The notes: generated by a model from the sequence alone, not told the origin. A stretch of DNA of 18,926 nucleotides from Prevotella sp. UBA6447 (GCA_002437115.1 DJOD01000027.1:1-18926), one strand, 5' to 3'. Shown: positions 1 to 7,740, counted from the first letter of the stretch. Program-made: numbers and translations.

Positions 1-16
1 TGCCGAGCATACAACC

Positions 17-52
17 AAAAAGCCGTTCCTCTTCACTATGAAGAGAAACGGC
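17..52 (-). terminator. Intrinsic terminator of fba
   Basis: Read on the minus strand, the arms GCCGTT (47-52) and AACGGC (22-27) pair, then after one mismatch GAAGAG/CTCTTC (29-34 with 40-45) close a 5-base loop. The hairpin is followed directly by a run of five T (complement of 17-21). It lies about 67 bases beyond the fba stop codon, a normal position for a Rho-independent terminator. Confidence 0.85.
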
Positions 53-62
53 ATATATCCAT

Positions 63-95
63 TTGGCTTATCCTTCGCAAGGAAAGGGCAGCCAA
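63..95 (-). other. Second stem-loop in the fba 3' untranslated region
   Basis: TTGGCT (63-68) pairs with AGCCAA (90-95), and inside it TCCTT (71-75) pairs with AAGGA (79-83) around a CGC loop. There is no T-run after it, so it is not a terminator itself. It sits between the fba stop and the terminator and could stabilise the 3' end of the message; that role is inference. Confidence 0.45.
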
Positions 96-118
96 GGGTT
101 ATCGGAATGAGCCAACGC

Positions 119-1132
119 TTAGTCGCAGTTAGCGAGCTTGTGGTCAGAACCGAGCACGTCCTTGATCTTCTCCTCGTACATCTCGGTCATGTAAGCACGA
201 GCCACCTTACCATACTGGCGAGGATCGAAGTATTCAGGATGCTCAGCCAGCGTCTCACGCACACCAGCGGTGTAAGCCAAACGAGAGTCTGAGTCGATGT
301 TAATCTTGCAGACGGCACTCTTTGAAGCCTCGCGGAGTTGATCCTCGGGGATACCAACAGCGTCGGGCAGGTTTCCGCCAAACTTGTTGATGATATCGAC
401 ATACTTCTGAGGAACAGAAGATGAACCGTGGAGCACGATGGGGAAGCCAGGGAGCTTCTTCTCAATCTCATGCAGCACGTCGAAAGCCAATGGAGGAGGA
501 ACCAAGCGACCAGTCTTCGGGTCGCGCGTGCACTGCTCGGGCTTGAACTTGTAAGCACCATGGCTTGTGCCGATAGAGATGGCCAGGCTGTCGCAACCAG
601 AGCGCTTGCTGAAATCGATGACCTCCTCAGGCTTGGTGTAGTGGCTCTCCTCAGAAGCGACCTCATCCTCAACACCGGCAAGCACACCCAACTCAGCCTC
701 AACGGTAACGTCGAACTGGTGAGCATACTCAACACATTTGCGGGTAAGCTCAATATTCTCCTCGTAAGGCTTGCTTGAGCCATCGATCATGACGCTTGAG
801 AAACCGAGATCCACGCAGTCCTTAACCAGCTCGAAAGTGTCACCGTGGTCGAGGTGCAGGGCAATCTCAGGATGGTGGCAGCCAAGGCTCTTGGCATACT
901 CAACAGCACCCTGTGCCAGATAGCGCAGCAGTGTGGGGTCAGCATAGTTGCGGGCACCCTTGGAAACCTGCAAGATCACCGGGCTGCGAAGCTCAGAGCT
1001 TGCCTTGATGATAGCCTGGAGCTGCTCGAGGTTGTTGAAGTTGAATGCAGGGATAGCATAACCGCCATTGACGGCTCTCTTGAACATCTCGCGAGTGTTC
1101 ACGAGACCCAGATCTTTATAATTTACTGCCAT
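119..1132 (-). CDS. fba: Class II fructose-1,6-bisphosphate aldolase
   Basis: A 337-residue cytoplasmic enzyme that reversibly cleaves fructose-1,6-bisphosphate to dihydroxyacetone phosphate and glyceraldehyde-3-phosphate in glycolysis and gluconeogenesis. Class II hallmarks are visible: the LHLDHGD motif (Asp95 is the candidate catalytic acid, His96 a zinc ligand), the EAELGVLAGVEDE segment near residues 145-157, His191 in IGTSHGAYK, and His235 in VLHGSSS. The length is close to the long class II (FbaA-like) proteins. The ATG at 1132 is the first in frame and lies about 40 bases below a good Bacteroidota promoter. The gene appears monocistronic, with a terminator at 17-52. Family assignment is firm; the exact subgroup is not tested. 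Confidence 0.96.
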   Translation of the reverse strand: MAVNYKDLGLVNTREMFKRAVNGGYAIPAFNFNNLEQLQAIIKASSELRSPVILQVSKGARNYADPTLLRYLAQGAVEYAKSLGCHHPEIALHLDHGDTFELVKDCVDLGFSSVMIDGSSKPYEENIELTRKCVEYAHQFDVTVEAELGVLAGVEDEVASEESHYTKPEEVIDFSKRSGCDSLAISIGTSHGAYKFKPEQCTRDPKTGRLVPPPLAFDVLHEIEKKLPGFPIVLHGSSSVPQKYVDIINKFGGNLPDAVGIPEDQLREASKSAVCKINIDSDSRLAYTAGVRETLAEHPEYFDPRQYGKVARAYMTEMYEEKIKDVLGSDHKLANCD

Positions 1133-1180
1133 TTTATATAAATGTTTAAAAATGAATAGTATTCTCTAATTATCCACCTG

Positions 1181-1212
1181 CAAAAGTAGCATTAAATTTC
1201 TTTCCCAACAAA
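1181..1212 (-). promoter_or_regulatory. Housekeeping promoter of fba
   Basis: On the minus strand, TTTG (1212-1209), a 20-base spacer and TACTTTTG (1188-1181) match the Bacteroidota consensus TTTG-N19-21-TAnnTTTG exactly. Transcription would start around 1175 and leave a leader of about 40 AT-rich bases before the fba ATG. Confidence 0.75.
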
Positions 1213-1304
1213 TAGAAAAGTGTTTTTTAACGTTACATTATCATTATAAAGGTTAATTTTTCGCCACTTGGAAACGGGCATAATAATTTTGCAACCTTTA
1301 TTTT

Positions 1305-1358
1305 ACATTCTCGCAAGAATGTTTTTCTCATGGGGTGGAGGCACGCCAGCACCCCATG
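1305..1358 (-). terminator. Tandem hairpins at the 3' end of the ECF sigma operon (possible terminator)
   Basis: Two perfect inverted repeats lie side by side just past the stop of the last operon gene. CATGGGGTG (1329-1337) pairs with CACCCCATG (1350-1358) over a 12-base loop, and ACATTCT (1305-1311) pairs with AGAATGT (1316-1322) over a 4-base loop. Neither is followed by a T-run on the minus strand. The T-run (1322-1326) instead follows the second hairpin on the plus strand. A terminator or RNA-stabilising role for the minus-strand operon is inferred from position. Confidence 0.4.
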
Positions 1359-1379
1359 GCCAAAAGCAAAAAGCTCCTT

Positions 1380-1772
1380 TCAGTCTTTCATGTTGACGAT
1401 GATGGTTATGACCGCATCGCCACCATGACCGTTGCCCTTGTAACGCAGGTTGTAGATGCGGTTTTGGCGGTTCCCCTCAACGGTGAAGACCATTGTGGTG
1501 TAGCCATCGGCTGTGGACGCGACAACATCTTTCTGCCTGGTGGCCTCTTCCTTGAACGTGTTGACGAACCGGCTGGTTTGCAAGCCCGATATGGTGAGTC
1601 GTTTGACCACTTTTTCCACCTTGCGTGTCTTGGCATTGCGCTTCACCGCCGTGACAAACGAAGAGCCGCCCATGGTAGAGTAGCGCTCCACGATGCGGTC
1701 GATGCTATTTTGGGCAGAGGCCATCATGCAAATGAGCGCCCACAGCATTGTGAGCAAATATCTTCTTGGCAT
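1380..1772 (-). CDS. Small secreted DUF5024-like protein, last gene of the ECF sigma operon
   Basis: A 130-residue protein with an N-terminal signal peptide (two arginines, then a hydrophobic stretch ending near MMASAQ, with cleavage about residue 20). The mature part is basic and has alternating hydrophobic beta-type segments. The pattern IDRIVERYS, then AVKRNAKTRKVEKVVK, then a C-terminal ITIIVN strand resembles the Bacteroidales DUF5024 family, which has no known function. I chose the ATG at 1772, 4 bases below the anti-sigma stop. A GTG at 1784 would add four residues and overlap that stop. The position after sigma and anti-sigma genes suggests a periplasmic partner or target of that regulatory pair. 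DUF assignment is from pattern memory, not a search. Confidence 0.72.
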   Translation of the reverse strand: MPRRYLLTMLWALICMMASAQNSIDRIVERYSTMGGSSFVTAVKRNAKTRKVEKVVKRLTISGLQTSRFVNTFKEEATRQKDVVASTADGYTTMVFTVEGNRQNRIYNLRYKGNGHGGDAVITIIVNMKD

Positions 1773-1776
1773 AATC

Positions 1777-2265
1777 TTATTCACTTAAAAGTCGTTCTAA
1801 TTCTTTTCGTTGACCAGCTGGCACGCCATCAAGCACTTCTTGCTCTGCGGCATCAATGACTTGCTGCGGACGGGAGTGATCCTCAATGCGGTTGGCATCG
1901 GCCAACAGCGTGCCCACCGCATCCTTGACCTTGGCCTCATCAGTGACTCGTTTTCCGTCCACGAGCATATAACTACCAGCATAGGTCTTTGCCAACAACT
2001 GGCTGTCCTGTCGCGCATGAAGCCACGCGCCGCCCACGACAAACGCAGCAACGACAGCGGCAGCGGCAACCCATCGCCAAACCCGCAGGTGGGCGTGGCG
2101 CGGCACATCGCTCACAGGAAGCGTGGCCATGTCGCGAAAGAACTCGGCATAAGGCTTTAGTTCAGGAGGCACAGAGCTTTGCTGAAAACGGCGGCAGAGC
2201 AGCCGTTCCTCCTCAACGGTTGTCTCACCGTCAAGGAACCGGTTGATAAGTTCATGAGTGTTCAT
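1777..2265 (-). CDS. Anti-sigma-factor-like single-pass membrane protein
   Basis: A 162-residue protein. The N-terminal 60 residues are a small cytoplasmic helical domain (INRFLDGETTVEEERLL followed by a basic helix), typical of Bacteroidota anti-sigma or sigma-operon partner proteins. One membrane helix spans about residues 65-83 (AAAAVVAAFVVGGAW). The remaining 80 residues would be periplasmic and rich in Asp and Glu. No HxxxCxxC zinc motif is seen, so it is not a classical ZAS-type anti-sigma. It begins 2 bases after the ECF sigma stop, implying translational coupling, which is the usual layout for a sigma factor and its membrane-bound inhibitor. The function is inferred from architecture and neighbours. 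Confidence 0.78.
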   Translation of the reverse strand: MNTHELINRFLDGETTVEEERLLCRRFQQSSVPPELKPYAEFFRDMATLPVSDVPRHAHLRVWRWVAAAAVVAAFVVGGAWLHARQDSQLLAKTYAGSYMLVDGKRVTDEAKVKDAVGTLLADANRIEDHSRPQQVIDAAEQEVLDGVPAGQRKELERLLSE

Positions 2266-2267
2266 GG

Positions 2268-2741
2268 TTACAATAGGGAATTGTTGTATTGTTGGAGCAG
2301 CGTGCGGCGCGCGCGGCAGACCATCTGGCGAGCTGACGATTCAGATATTCCCATGAGTCGCGCAATGTTCTCATAGGCCAAGCCCTCGACATGGCGCAGG
2401 CGAAACGCCGTCTGCCAATCGTCGGGCAAGCGACCCATGAGCTGGGCGATACGCTCGTAGCGTGGATTGTCGGGGGTGTCGCCATCCACGGCAAAGGCCA
2501 GTCCGTCAATGGCCACATGGGGGCGTAGGTGCCGCAGCCTGTCGATGGCGAGATTGCGCGTGAGCACCTGGGCCAGGTTCTTGACATTGGGTCGCAAGTG
2601 GTCGCTCATCTTCCAGAGACGGACAAGCACATCCTGCACCACATCCTCCGCCTCGGGCGTGTCATGCAGATAGCGCCGTGCCGTTGCCAGCATGCCGTCT
2701 CGCAAGTTGGCCGCCACCTGTTGAAACTGCGTCTCGTCCAT
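2268..2741 (-). CDS. ECF-family RNA polymerase sigma factor
   Basis: A 157-residue sigma-70 family protein of the extracytoplasmic function group, which directs RNA polymerase to a small regulon. Region 2 covers about residues 10-75 and includes the EAEDVVQDVLVRLWK core-binding helix. Region 4 covers about residues 100-150, with the helix-turn-helix AYENIARLMGISESSARQMV followed by the basic CRARRTL segment. Regions 1 and 3 are absent, as expected for ECF factors. It starts 18 bases after the GIN lipoprotein stop and is followed after 2 bases by the anti-sigma-like gene, so its activity is probably controlled by that membrane protein. The inducing signal cannot be read from the sequence. Confidence 0.93.
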   Translation of the reverse strand: MDETQFQQVAANLRDGMLATARRYLHDTPEAEDVVQDVLVRLWKMSDHLRPNVKNLAQVLTRNLAIDRLRHLRPHVAIDGLAFAVDGDTPDNPRYERIAQLMGRLPDDWQTAFRLRHVEGLAYENIARLMGISESSARQMVCRARRTLLQQYNNSLL

Positions 2742-2759
2742 CCGCCCGAGGTCGCCTAA

Positions 2760-3515
2760 TCAGTATTGGTTCAAGTGGCTGGTGTCGATGGAGGCCATGC
2801 CGCTGTTGTCAATGTTCGTCTTGTCGGCTTGCCCCTTGAGCTTCAGGGTGGACTGGCCGCTGTTCTTGGCTTTCACCTCATCGCAATCAAGGTCAATCGT
2901 GGTCATCCCCACGCCACTGTTGCTGATGTCAGCCATCTTGCCCTTGAACTTGATTTCGCTGTTTGACACGCCCGACGCCTTGACATAGAGGTTGTCTCCC
3001 TCAATCGAGGTGTTGACATTGCCCACACCCGAGATGGCGATGTGCGTGTCGTTGCACTTCAGTTGGTCAACCTTGAATTTGCCTACACCTGACAATCTGA
3101 GGTCAAAGTGCTTGGTGTCGAGTGTCTTGGCCTCAAATGTTCCCACGCCACTCACCTTCAGCGACGTGAGTTTCGGAGCCGTGATGTAGAAGGCGCAGCC
3201 CTCGTTGACGCGATTGCGCTCCTTGCCGACACTCTTCACGTAGAGACATCCGTCTTGCACATAGAGTTTCACCCGGTCCAGGTTGGTGGCAGTTCCCTTG
3301 CCTTCCACCGACCGCTTGGGGCCTTGCGTGAAATAGATGTTGGAAACGCCAGACAGTTCAATCCTGTCAAACGACCCGAGATCATAGGTGCGCTTCGACT
3401 GCGCATCGGTATCATAAGTAAATGTCTTGGCATTCGCGCGCTGCGTGCTGCATGAGCCAAAGCCCAAGGCGAGCAAGGCCGCCAGGGCAAAAAGAAGGAT
3501 GTTCTGCTTGTTCAT
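2760..3515 (-). CDS. GIN-domain (DUF2807) lipoprotein, first gene of the ECF sigma operon
   Basis: A 251-residue protein. Residues 1-22 form a lipoprotein signal (hydrophobic run ending GFGSC, with Cys22 the likely lipidated residue). The rest is a DUF2807 right-handed beta-helix: the motif SGVG or SGVS recurs about every 20 residues (for example SGVGTFEAK, SGVGKFKVD, SGVGNVNTS, SGVSNSEIK, SGVGMTTID), each followed by a beta strand. These head-GIN proteins are common in Bacteroidota and are probably envelope or outer membrane associated; their function is unknown. An in-frame ATG at 3575 would add 20 residues, but it would place residues before the lipoprotein signal and overlap the candidate promoter, so the ATG at 3515 is preferred. 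Being first in the operon, it may be a target of the sigma factor encoded next to it. Confidence 0.88.
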   Translation of the reverse strand: MNKQNILLFALAALLALGFGSCSTQRANAKTFTYDTDAQSKRTYDLGSFDRIELSGVSNIYFTQGPKRSVEGKGTATNLDRVKLYVQDGCLYVKSVGKERNRVNEGCAFYITAPKLTSLKVSGVGTFEAKTLDTKHFDLRLSGVGKFKVDQLKCNDTHIAISGVGNVNTSIEGDNLYVKASGVSNSEIKFKGKMADISNSGVGMTTIDLDCDEVKAKNSGQSTLKLKGQADKTNIDNSGMASIDTSHLNQY

Positions 3516-3545
3516 ACGTTTGTTTTTAATGAATATTCTGCCTTT

Positions 3546-3574
3546 AGTACGATAAAGCAGGCTCGTTTGTGACA
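3546..3574 (-). promoter_or_regulatory. Candidate ECF-type promoter of the GIN/sigma operon
   Basis: No TAnnTTTG box is present upstream of the operon. Instead the minus strand carries TGTCACA (3574-3568), a 16-base spacer and CGTACT (3551-3546). This resembles the TGTAACA-N16-CGTCT type of sequence used by several Bacteroidota ECF factors. Transcription would begin near 3538, about 24 bases before the GIN start codon. The match is approximate and autoregulation is inference. Confidence 0.4.
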
Positions 3575-3593
3575 AGAAAAAGAGGAAAATAAC

Positions 3594-3637
3594 AAAAAAA
3601 AAATTGGGAGACCTCGTCGGTTCTCCCCCTCTCCCAA
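3594..3637 (-). terminator. Intrinsic terminator of the outer membrane protein gene
   Basis: On the minus strand TTGGGAGA (3637-3630) pairs with TCTCCCAA (3611-3604) and is followed at once by ten T (3603-3594). An alternative, tighter stem pairs GGGAGACC (3606-3613) with GGTTCTCCC (3619-3627, one bulge). It lies about 45 bases past the stop of the 970-residue gene and separates it from the ECF operon. Confidence 0.87.
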
Positions 3638-3682
3638 CGCACGAGACCGCACCTTGACGGGCGCGGCCTCATGCCATAAGGG

Positions 3683-6595
3683 TCAATCCCACGGATTTCG
3701 GGGCTTCGGCTTCGCCATGCCGCTGTTGAACTTGTAGGACAGGTGGAGCATGGCATAACGCGGCAGGCTGTTGCGCCAGGTCTCCGTGCGTCCCTGGGAA
3801 TTGAGCGTTATTTCGGTGCTCTTCAACTGGCCGAGGATGTCGAAGGCATCTATTGACAACGTGAGTTTCTTCTTCAGGAAGCCACGCGTGAGACGCGCGT
3901 TCCACACCCACTCGCTGGTGTTCATCTGGTCGTCGTTGTATCCGCGGCGGTTGTAGGAAGTGAGGTCGGTCGACAGTTCAAAACTCCAGGGCAGGTGCAC
4001 CATGCCCGAGAAGCGGAAGTTGTAGTTCCATGCCGACACTTTGGTGAAGTCCTCACGGTCGCTGGTGGCGCGACGGTAAACCACCGAGGGCGAGAAGTTG
4101 AGGCGCAAGCCCTCGCCAAGCTGATAGGTCAGGCCTACCATGCCGTTGGCCGTCGTGTTCCGCACGTCACTCCGGGCGTTGGCCATGCCCTCCACCGTGG
4201 TGAGGTCCACGCTGTTGTCATAGTTCACGTCGATGAGGGCTTCGGCCGTGAGATGTTTCTTCTTGTCCACCGCACGTTGCATGAAGGCGTTACCGCCCAC
4301 CTGCCAGTTGCCATTGATGTTGCGCGGCTGGCTGGTCGTCATGCCCGTCTGCTTGTCATAGGTCACGGCCGTGGCGATAGCATTGTGCGTGATGCTGTAG
4401 TTGGCACTCAGCGACAGGAGCTGCTGGTCGCGCAACTTGAACTTGCCCCATCGCGCCGAGACGCTGTGAGTGCGGGCGTTCTTCAGGTCGGCATTGCCGA
4501 GGGTCACATAGAGAGGGTTGGCGTCGTCGCGGATGTCGAGCATCGAGGTCATGCCGGGCTGCGACTCGGAGGTGCGGTAGTTGACCGAGGCGTAGACATT
4601 GCCCGTGGAGTCGTTGAACTGATACATCATGCCCACATTGGGCTGGAAGAGCACGTCGTGGCGCGACGTGTTGTAGCTACGCTGGCGATAGTAGTCCAGG
4701 CGGTCGTACTTGAACGACAGGCCCAGGTTGCCGTGGACCATGAGGCGCGGGCGTTGCACGCCGTCGCCCGAGTTGAACATCATCATGACGTTGGCATTTT
4801 GCGTGCGCGTCAGCTGGTCACTCCAATAGCTGTTGTTGCCATCCTTCACGCTGAGCAGTGCCTCGCGCGTGGAGGGCAACACGCCCATGCCATACGAGGC
4901 GGAATCGTAGTCGGCCAACTGGTCGAGCCGGTAGAGGTCATAGGTCTGCGAGCTATAGCTCTGGCTGTAGTCATAACTCGGACGCACATACAAGTTGCGC
5001 ACGCCGGCGGAGTCGTTGATGAAGAAATGGGTGTATTCGGCAGATGCCTTGTAATCATAGCCCTTGCTGGGCGACTGCGAGAACTGGTTGCGGTCATCCT
5101 TCTTGCCTGTCGCCAGGTAGTCGATGCGGTTGAGCGCAAAACGGTCGTTGGTCGAGCGTTGGTAATTGGCGTTGGCCTCAACGTTGATGTTGTCCATCTC
5201 CCAGAAGTTCTTGCCGCTGCCCAACTTGAACCGATGGCTGAAGTAAGCGGAGAAGGCTGTCGACTCGCCTTGGTACTTGCTGACGTTTCTCACGCGGTTG
5301 ATGACCGTCTGCGTCAGGGTGCGGTCGGCATCGGGCCCGAAGATGCTGTCGAGGGCCGACATGCCCCAGGGCTTCTGGCTGAACCTGCCGCTCAAGCTGC
5401 TGCTCCATCCCTTGTTGTGCGTGTGGGTGGCATCCGCATAGCCATACATCATGCTACGCTTGAACATGCGTGAGAACTCATGGCGAGTGAACAGCGTGAA
5501 GTTCTTCGAGCGGTTGGCGTCGGTGCTCAGGTTGTAGTAGTCACCACCCGTGAGGAACGTCTGCTCATTGGTCTGCGACGCGTAGTCGTTGTCTGTGGCG
5601 GTGTACGAGTTTGAGGTCTTGTAATAGTCGTCCTCCGTCTTGCCCTCATAACGATAGTCCAAGCCAAACTGTTTGCGGGCAATAAGACCACTGCCAGCAT
5701 CAGGCATGTCGCCTGTCACATTATCCTGCCCAGGCACCCGATAGTTGTTGACATTGTTGATGTTGCCGGTCAACGTAAGGCGCGACTTCTTGCCATAGAA
5801 CATGGAGAACAAGCGAGCTTGGTATCGGTCGCTGGAGCCAAGCGCCAGGTCCACATTGCTAATGTTGCCATGCTTGTATTGCTTCTTGAGGTTGACATCG
5901 AGCACCAGGTCCTTGTCGCCCAAGTTCACGCCCTGGAAACGGCTCTCGCGCCCGGCCTTGTCGTAGACCTTGATCTTGTCTACCGTGTAGGCCGGCAAGT
6001 TTTCCAACGCCTTGGAGGCGTCACCGCTAAAGAAGTCGCGTCCATCCACCAACAATGAGCTCACCGTGCGGCCGTTGACCTTGATTACGCCGTTCTCAAG
6101 CGTGGCACCCGGCATCTGCTTTACCAGGGCGTCGAGCATCGAGCCCTCGCTGAGGTTGAAGGCCGAGGCGTCATAGACCACCGTGTCTCCCTTCATCACC
6201 ATCTTGATTTTGGTGGCCTTCACCACCACCTCACTGAGCTGACGGGCATTCTCCTCAAGCACAATGTCGTCTATCCTTTGCTCATTGGCGCGAGCGGCCA
6301 TCTTCACATCCACCTTTCTATATTGAGTCTTGTAGCCCAACATGGAGACGCGCAGTAGATAGCTCTTATTGTTGTCCACATCTATCTCATACATCCATTG
6401 CTTCCAACCCCACATCTCTACCTCCTTGGTTTGCGTGACACGAATGACGGAACTGTCGGTAACAGACAACAATTCGACAGTAGCTCCCTCCAAGTCGCGA
6501 TGGTCGGTGCCAACCACCCTACCGGTGATATGGCGAGCCTGAATGGAGGTGACGACCATCAGCAACAGTAAAAAAGATGCAAGTTTGCGTAGCAT
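3683..6595 (-). CDS. Outer membrane beta-barrel protein, TonB-dependent-receptor-like (OMP_b-brl_3 class)
   Basis: A 970-residue protein. Residues 1-20 are a signal peptide ending SIQA. About 21-115 is a carboxypeptidase-regulatory-like beta sandwich (HITGRVVG at its start, a GYKTQYRKVDV strand later). About 118-240 resembles a TonB plug domain, with LSEVVVKA and VNGRTVSSLLVDGRDFFSGD. From about 245 to the end there is a long beta-barrel with alternating aromatic strands, many YD, YS and NYR repeats, and a last strand near MLHLSYKF. The family (outer membrane beta-barrel, PF14905-like) imports or binds unknown ligands. No SusD-like partner gene is adjacent, so it is not a standard SusCD glycan locus. 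It has its own housekeeping-type promoter and a strong terminator. The substrate is unknown. Confidence 0.88.
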   Translation of the reverse strand: MLRKLASFLLLLMVVTSIQARHITGRVVGTDHRDLEGATVELLSVTDSSVIRVTQTKEVEMWGWKQWMYEIDVDNNKSYLLRVSMLGYKTQYRKVDVKMAARANEQRIDDIVLEENARQLSEVVVKATKIKMVMKGDTVVYDASAFNLSEGSMLDALVKQMPGATLENGVIKVNGRTVSSLLVDGRDFFSGDASKALENLPAYTVDKIKVYDKAGRESRFQGVNLGDKDLVLDVNLKKQYKHGNISNVDLALGSSDRYQARLFSMFYGKKSRLTLTGNINNVNNYRVPGQDNVTGDMPDAGSGLIARKQFGLDYRYEGKTEDDYYKTSNSYTATDNDYASQTNEQTFLTGGDYYNLSTDANRSKNFTLFTRHEFSRMFKRSMMYGYADATHTHNKGWSSSLSGRFSQKPWGMSALDSIFGPDADRTLTQTVINRVRNVSKYQGESTAFSAYFSHRFKLGSGKNFWEMDNINVEANANYQRSTNDRFALNRIDYLATGKKDDRNQFSQSPSKGYDYKASAEYTHFFINDSAGVRNLYVRPSYDYSQSYSSQTYDLYRLDQLADYDSASYGMGVLPSTREALLSVKDGNNSYWSDQLTRTQNANVMMMFNSGDGVQRPRLMVHGNLGLSFKYDRLDYYRQRSYNTSRHDVLFQPNVGMMYQFNDSTGNVYASVNYRTSESQPGMTSMLDIRDDANPLYVTLGNADLKNARTHSVSARWGKFKLRDQQLLSLSANYSITHNAIATAVTYDKQTGMTTSQPRNINGNWQVGGNAFMQRAVDKKKHLTAEALIDVNYDNSVDLTTVEGMANARSDVRNTTANGMVGLTYQLGEGLRLNFSPSVVYRRATSDREDFTKVSAWNYNFRFSGMVHLPWSFELSTDLTSYNRRGYNDDQMNTSEWVWNARLTRGFLKKKLTLSIDAFDILGQLKSTEITLNSQGRTETWRNSLPRYAMLHLSYKFNSGMAKPKPRNPWD

Positions 6596-6650
6596 GATTG
6601 AGATGTTCAGTTAAGATGTAGATTTAATAAAACATTTAGTAAACGTTGTG

Positions 6651-6681
6651 CAAATATATGAAAAGAACACATAACGGCAAA
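6651..6681 (-). promoter_or_regulatory. Promoter of the outer membrane protein gene
   Basis: Minus strand: TTTG (6681-6678), 19-base spacer, TATATTTG (6658-6651), an exact match to the Bacteroidota housekeeping consensus. The predicted start is near 6645, leaving about 50 bases of leader before the ATG at 6595. Confidence 0.7.
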
Positions 6682-6784
6682 CGAACATTAATATCTTTTA
6701 ACCAAAAAACAAGCGCATAGCCATCTCTTCATACCCGCCTTATGCACACGCAAATGCAAATAATCTGAGAAACACCAAACATTT

Positions 6785-6816
6785 CTTGCTTGTTAGCCAA
6801 AAATATTGTTACTTTG
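6785..6816 (+). promoter_or_regulatory. Promoter of panC-panD
   Basis: CTTG (6785-6788), 20-base spacer, TTACTTTG (6809-6816). This matches TTTG-N20-TAnnTTTG with one mismatch in each box and is followed by GC, as often seen in this phylum. Transcription would begin about 6823, giving a very short leader before the ATG at 6839. Confidence 0.6.
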
Positions 6817-6838
6817 CACCCAAGTAACATAATAGGCA

Positions 6839-7711
6839 ATGAAAGTATTCACATCAATTGTTGACCTTCAGAACGAGCTTTTCCAGGTTCGTCACGAAGG
6901 AAAAGAAATTGGCCTGGTGCCAACCATGGGCGCTCTTCACGAAGGTCACGCCTCGCTCATCAAGCGAAGTGTCAAGGATAACGGAGCCACCGTGGTTTCC
7001 ATCTTCCTCAACCCCACACAGTTTAACGACAAAGGCGATTTGGAACGTTATCCTCGCACACTTAAGGCTGACTGCAAGCTCTGCGAGGAGTGTGGCGCGC
7101 AGTATGTCTTCGCTCCCTCGGTGGAGGAGATGTACCCCACTCCCGACACACGCCACTTCGAGTTTCCGCCACAATCGACCGTCATGGAGGGTGCCAAACG
7201 CCCCGGACATTTCAATGGCGTGTGCCAAGTGGTAAGCCGCCTCTTCTACATCGTGAAACCCAACCGCGCCTACTTCGGCGAGAAAGACTGGCAACAAATT
7301 GCCGTAGTGAAACGGCTCATTAGCTACATCGGCTACGACAAGATAACTAAGATTGTGGAGTGTCCCATCGTGCGCGACGCCGACGGCCTGGCCAAGAGCT
7401 CGCGCAACACGCTGCTCTCCCCCGGTGAGCGCGCCATTGCTCCTCACATCTACGAAGCGCTCAGCCAAAGCGTCGCTTACGCCAAGAACCACACAGTGAA
7501 GGAAACCCACGACAAGGTGGTGGCCGACATCAACGCCATTGACGGTCTGGAGGTGGAATATTTCGAAATTGTTGACGGAAACACACTGCTCGACGTGGAT
7601 AACTGGGATGACAGCAACTACGTGGTCGGATGTATCACCGTGTACTGCGGTAAAACGCCCATCCGACTGATTGACCACATCAGCTACAAGCCTTCTAAGG
7701 AAAAACAATAA
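6839..7711 (+). CDS. panC: Pantothenate synthetase (pantoate--beta-alanine ligase)
   Basis: A 290-residue cytoplasmic ligase that joins pantoate and beta-alanine using ATP, giving pantothenate, AMP and pyrophosphate. Family motifs are all present: VPTMGALHEGHASLI (residues 27-41, with the HxGH nucleotide-binding histidines 34 and 37), FLNPTQFNDKGDLERYPR (56-73), GEKDWQQ (147-153) and DADGLAKSSRN (180-190, the KMSKS-like loop). Most PanC proteins have DGLAMSSRN, so Lys replaces Met in this loop. The length is typical. It begins about 20 bases below its promoter and is followed after 29 bases by panD, so the product of PanD is supplied by the same message. Confidence 0.97.
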   Translation: MKVFTSIVDLQNELFQVRHEGKEIGLVPTMGALHEGHASLIKRSVKDNGATVVSIFLNPTQFNDKGDLERYPRTLKADCKLCEECGAQYVFAPSVEEMYPTPDTRHFEFPPQSTVMEGAKRPGHFNGVCQVVSRLFYIVKPNRAYFGEKDWQQIAVVKRLISYIGYDKITKIVECPIVRDADGLAKSSRNTLLSPGERAIAPHIYEALSQSVAYAKNHTVKETHDKVVADINAIDGLEVEYFEIVDGNTLLDVDNWDDSNYVVGCITVYCGKTPIRLIDHISYKPSKEKQ

Positions 7712-7740
7712 AATTTCAAGGTAAGCACAAAACAAAAATC

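Noticed and set aside
1335..1859. 174-residue plus-strand frame opposite the DUF5024-like gene
   Set aside because: Its codons mirror the signal-peptide gene on the minus strand; no domain and no ribosome-binding context.
3516..3575. 20-residue N-terminal extension of the GIN lipoprotein
   Set aside because: It would place charged residues before a normal lipoprotein signal peptide and would overlap the candidate promoter; the ATG at 3515 gives a standard lipoprotein.
3995..5473. 492-residue open frame on the plus strand inside the outer membrane protein gene
   Set aside because: It is the antisense shadow of a clearly coding 970-residue gene. The product is a Val/His/Ala/Arg-rich string with no domain.
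6854..7735. 293-residue minus-strand frame opposite panC
   Set aside because: panC carries every family motif on the plus strand; the antisense product has none.
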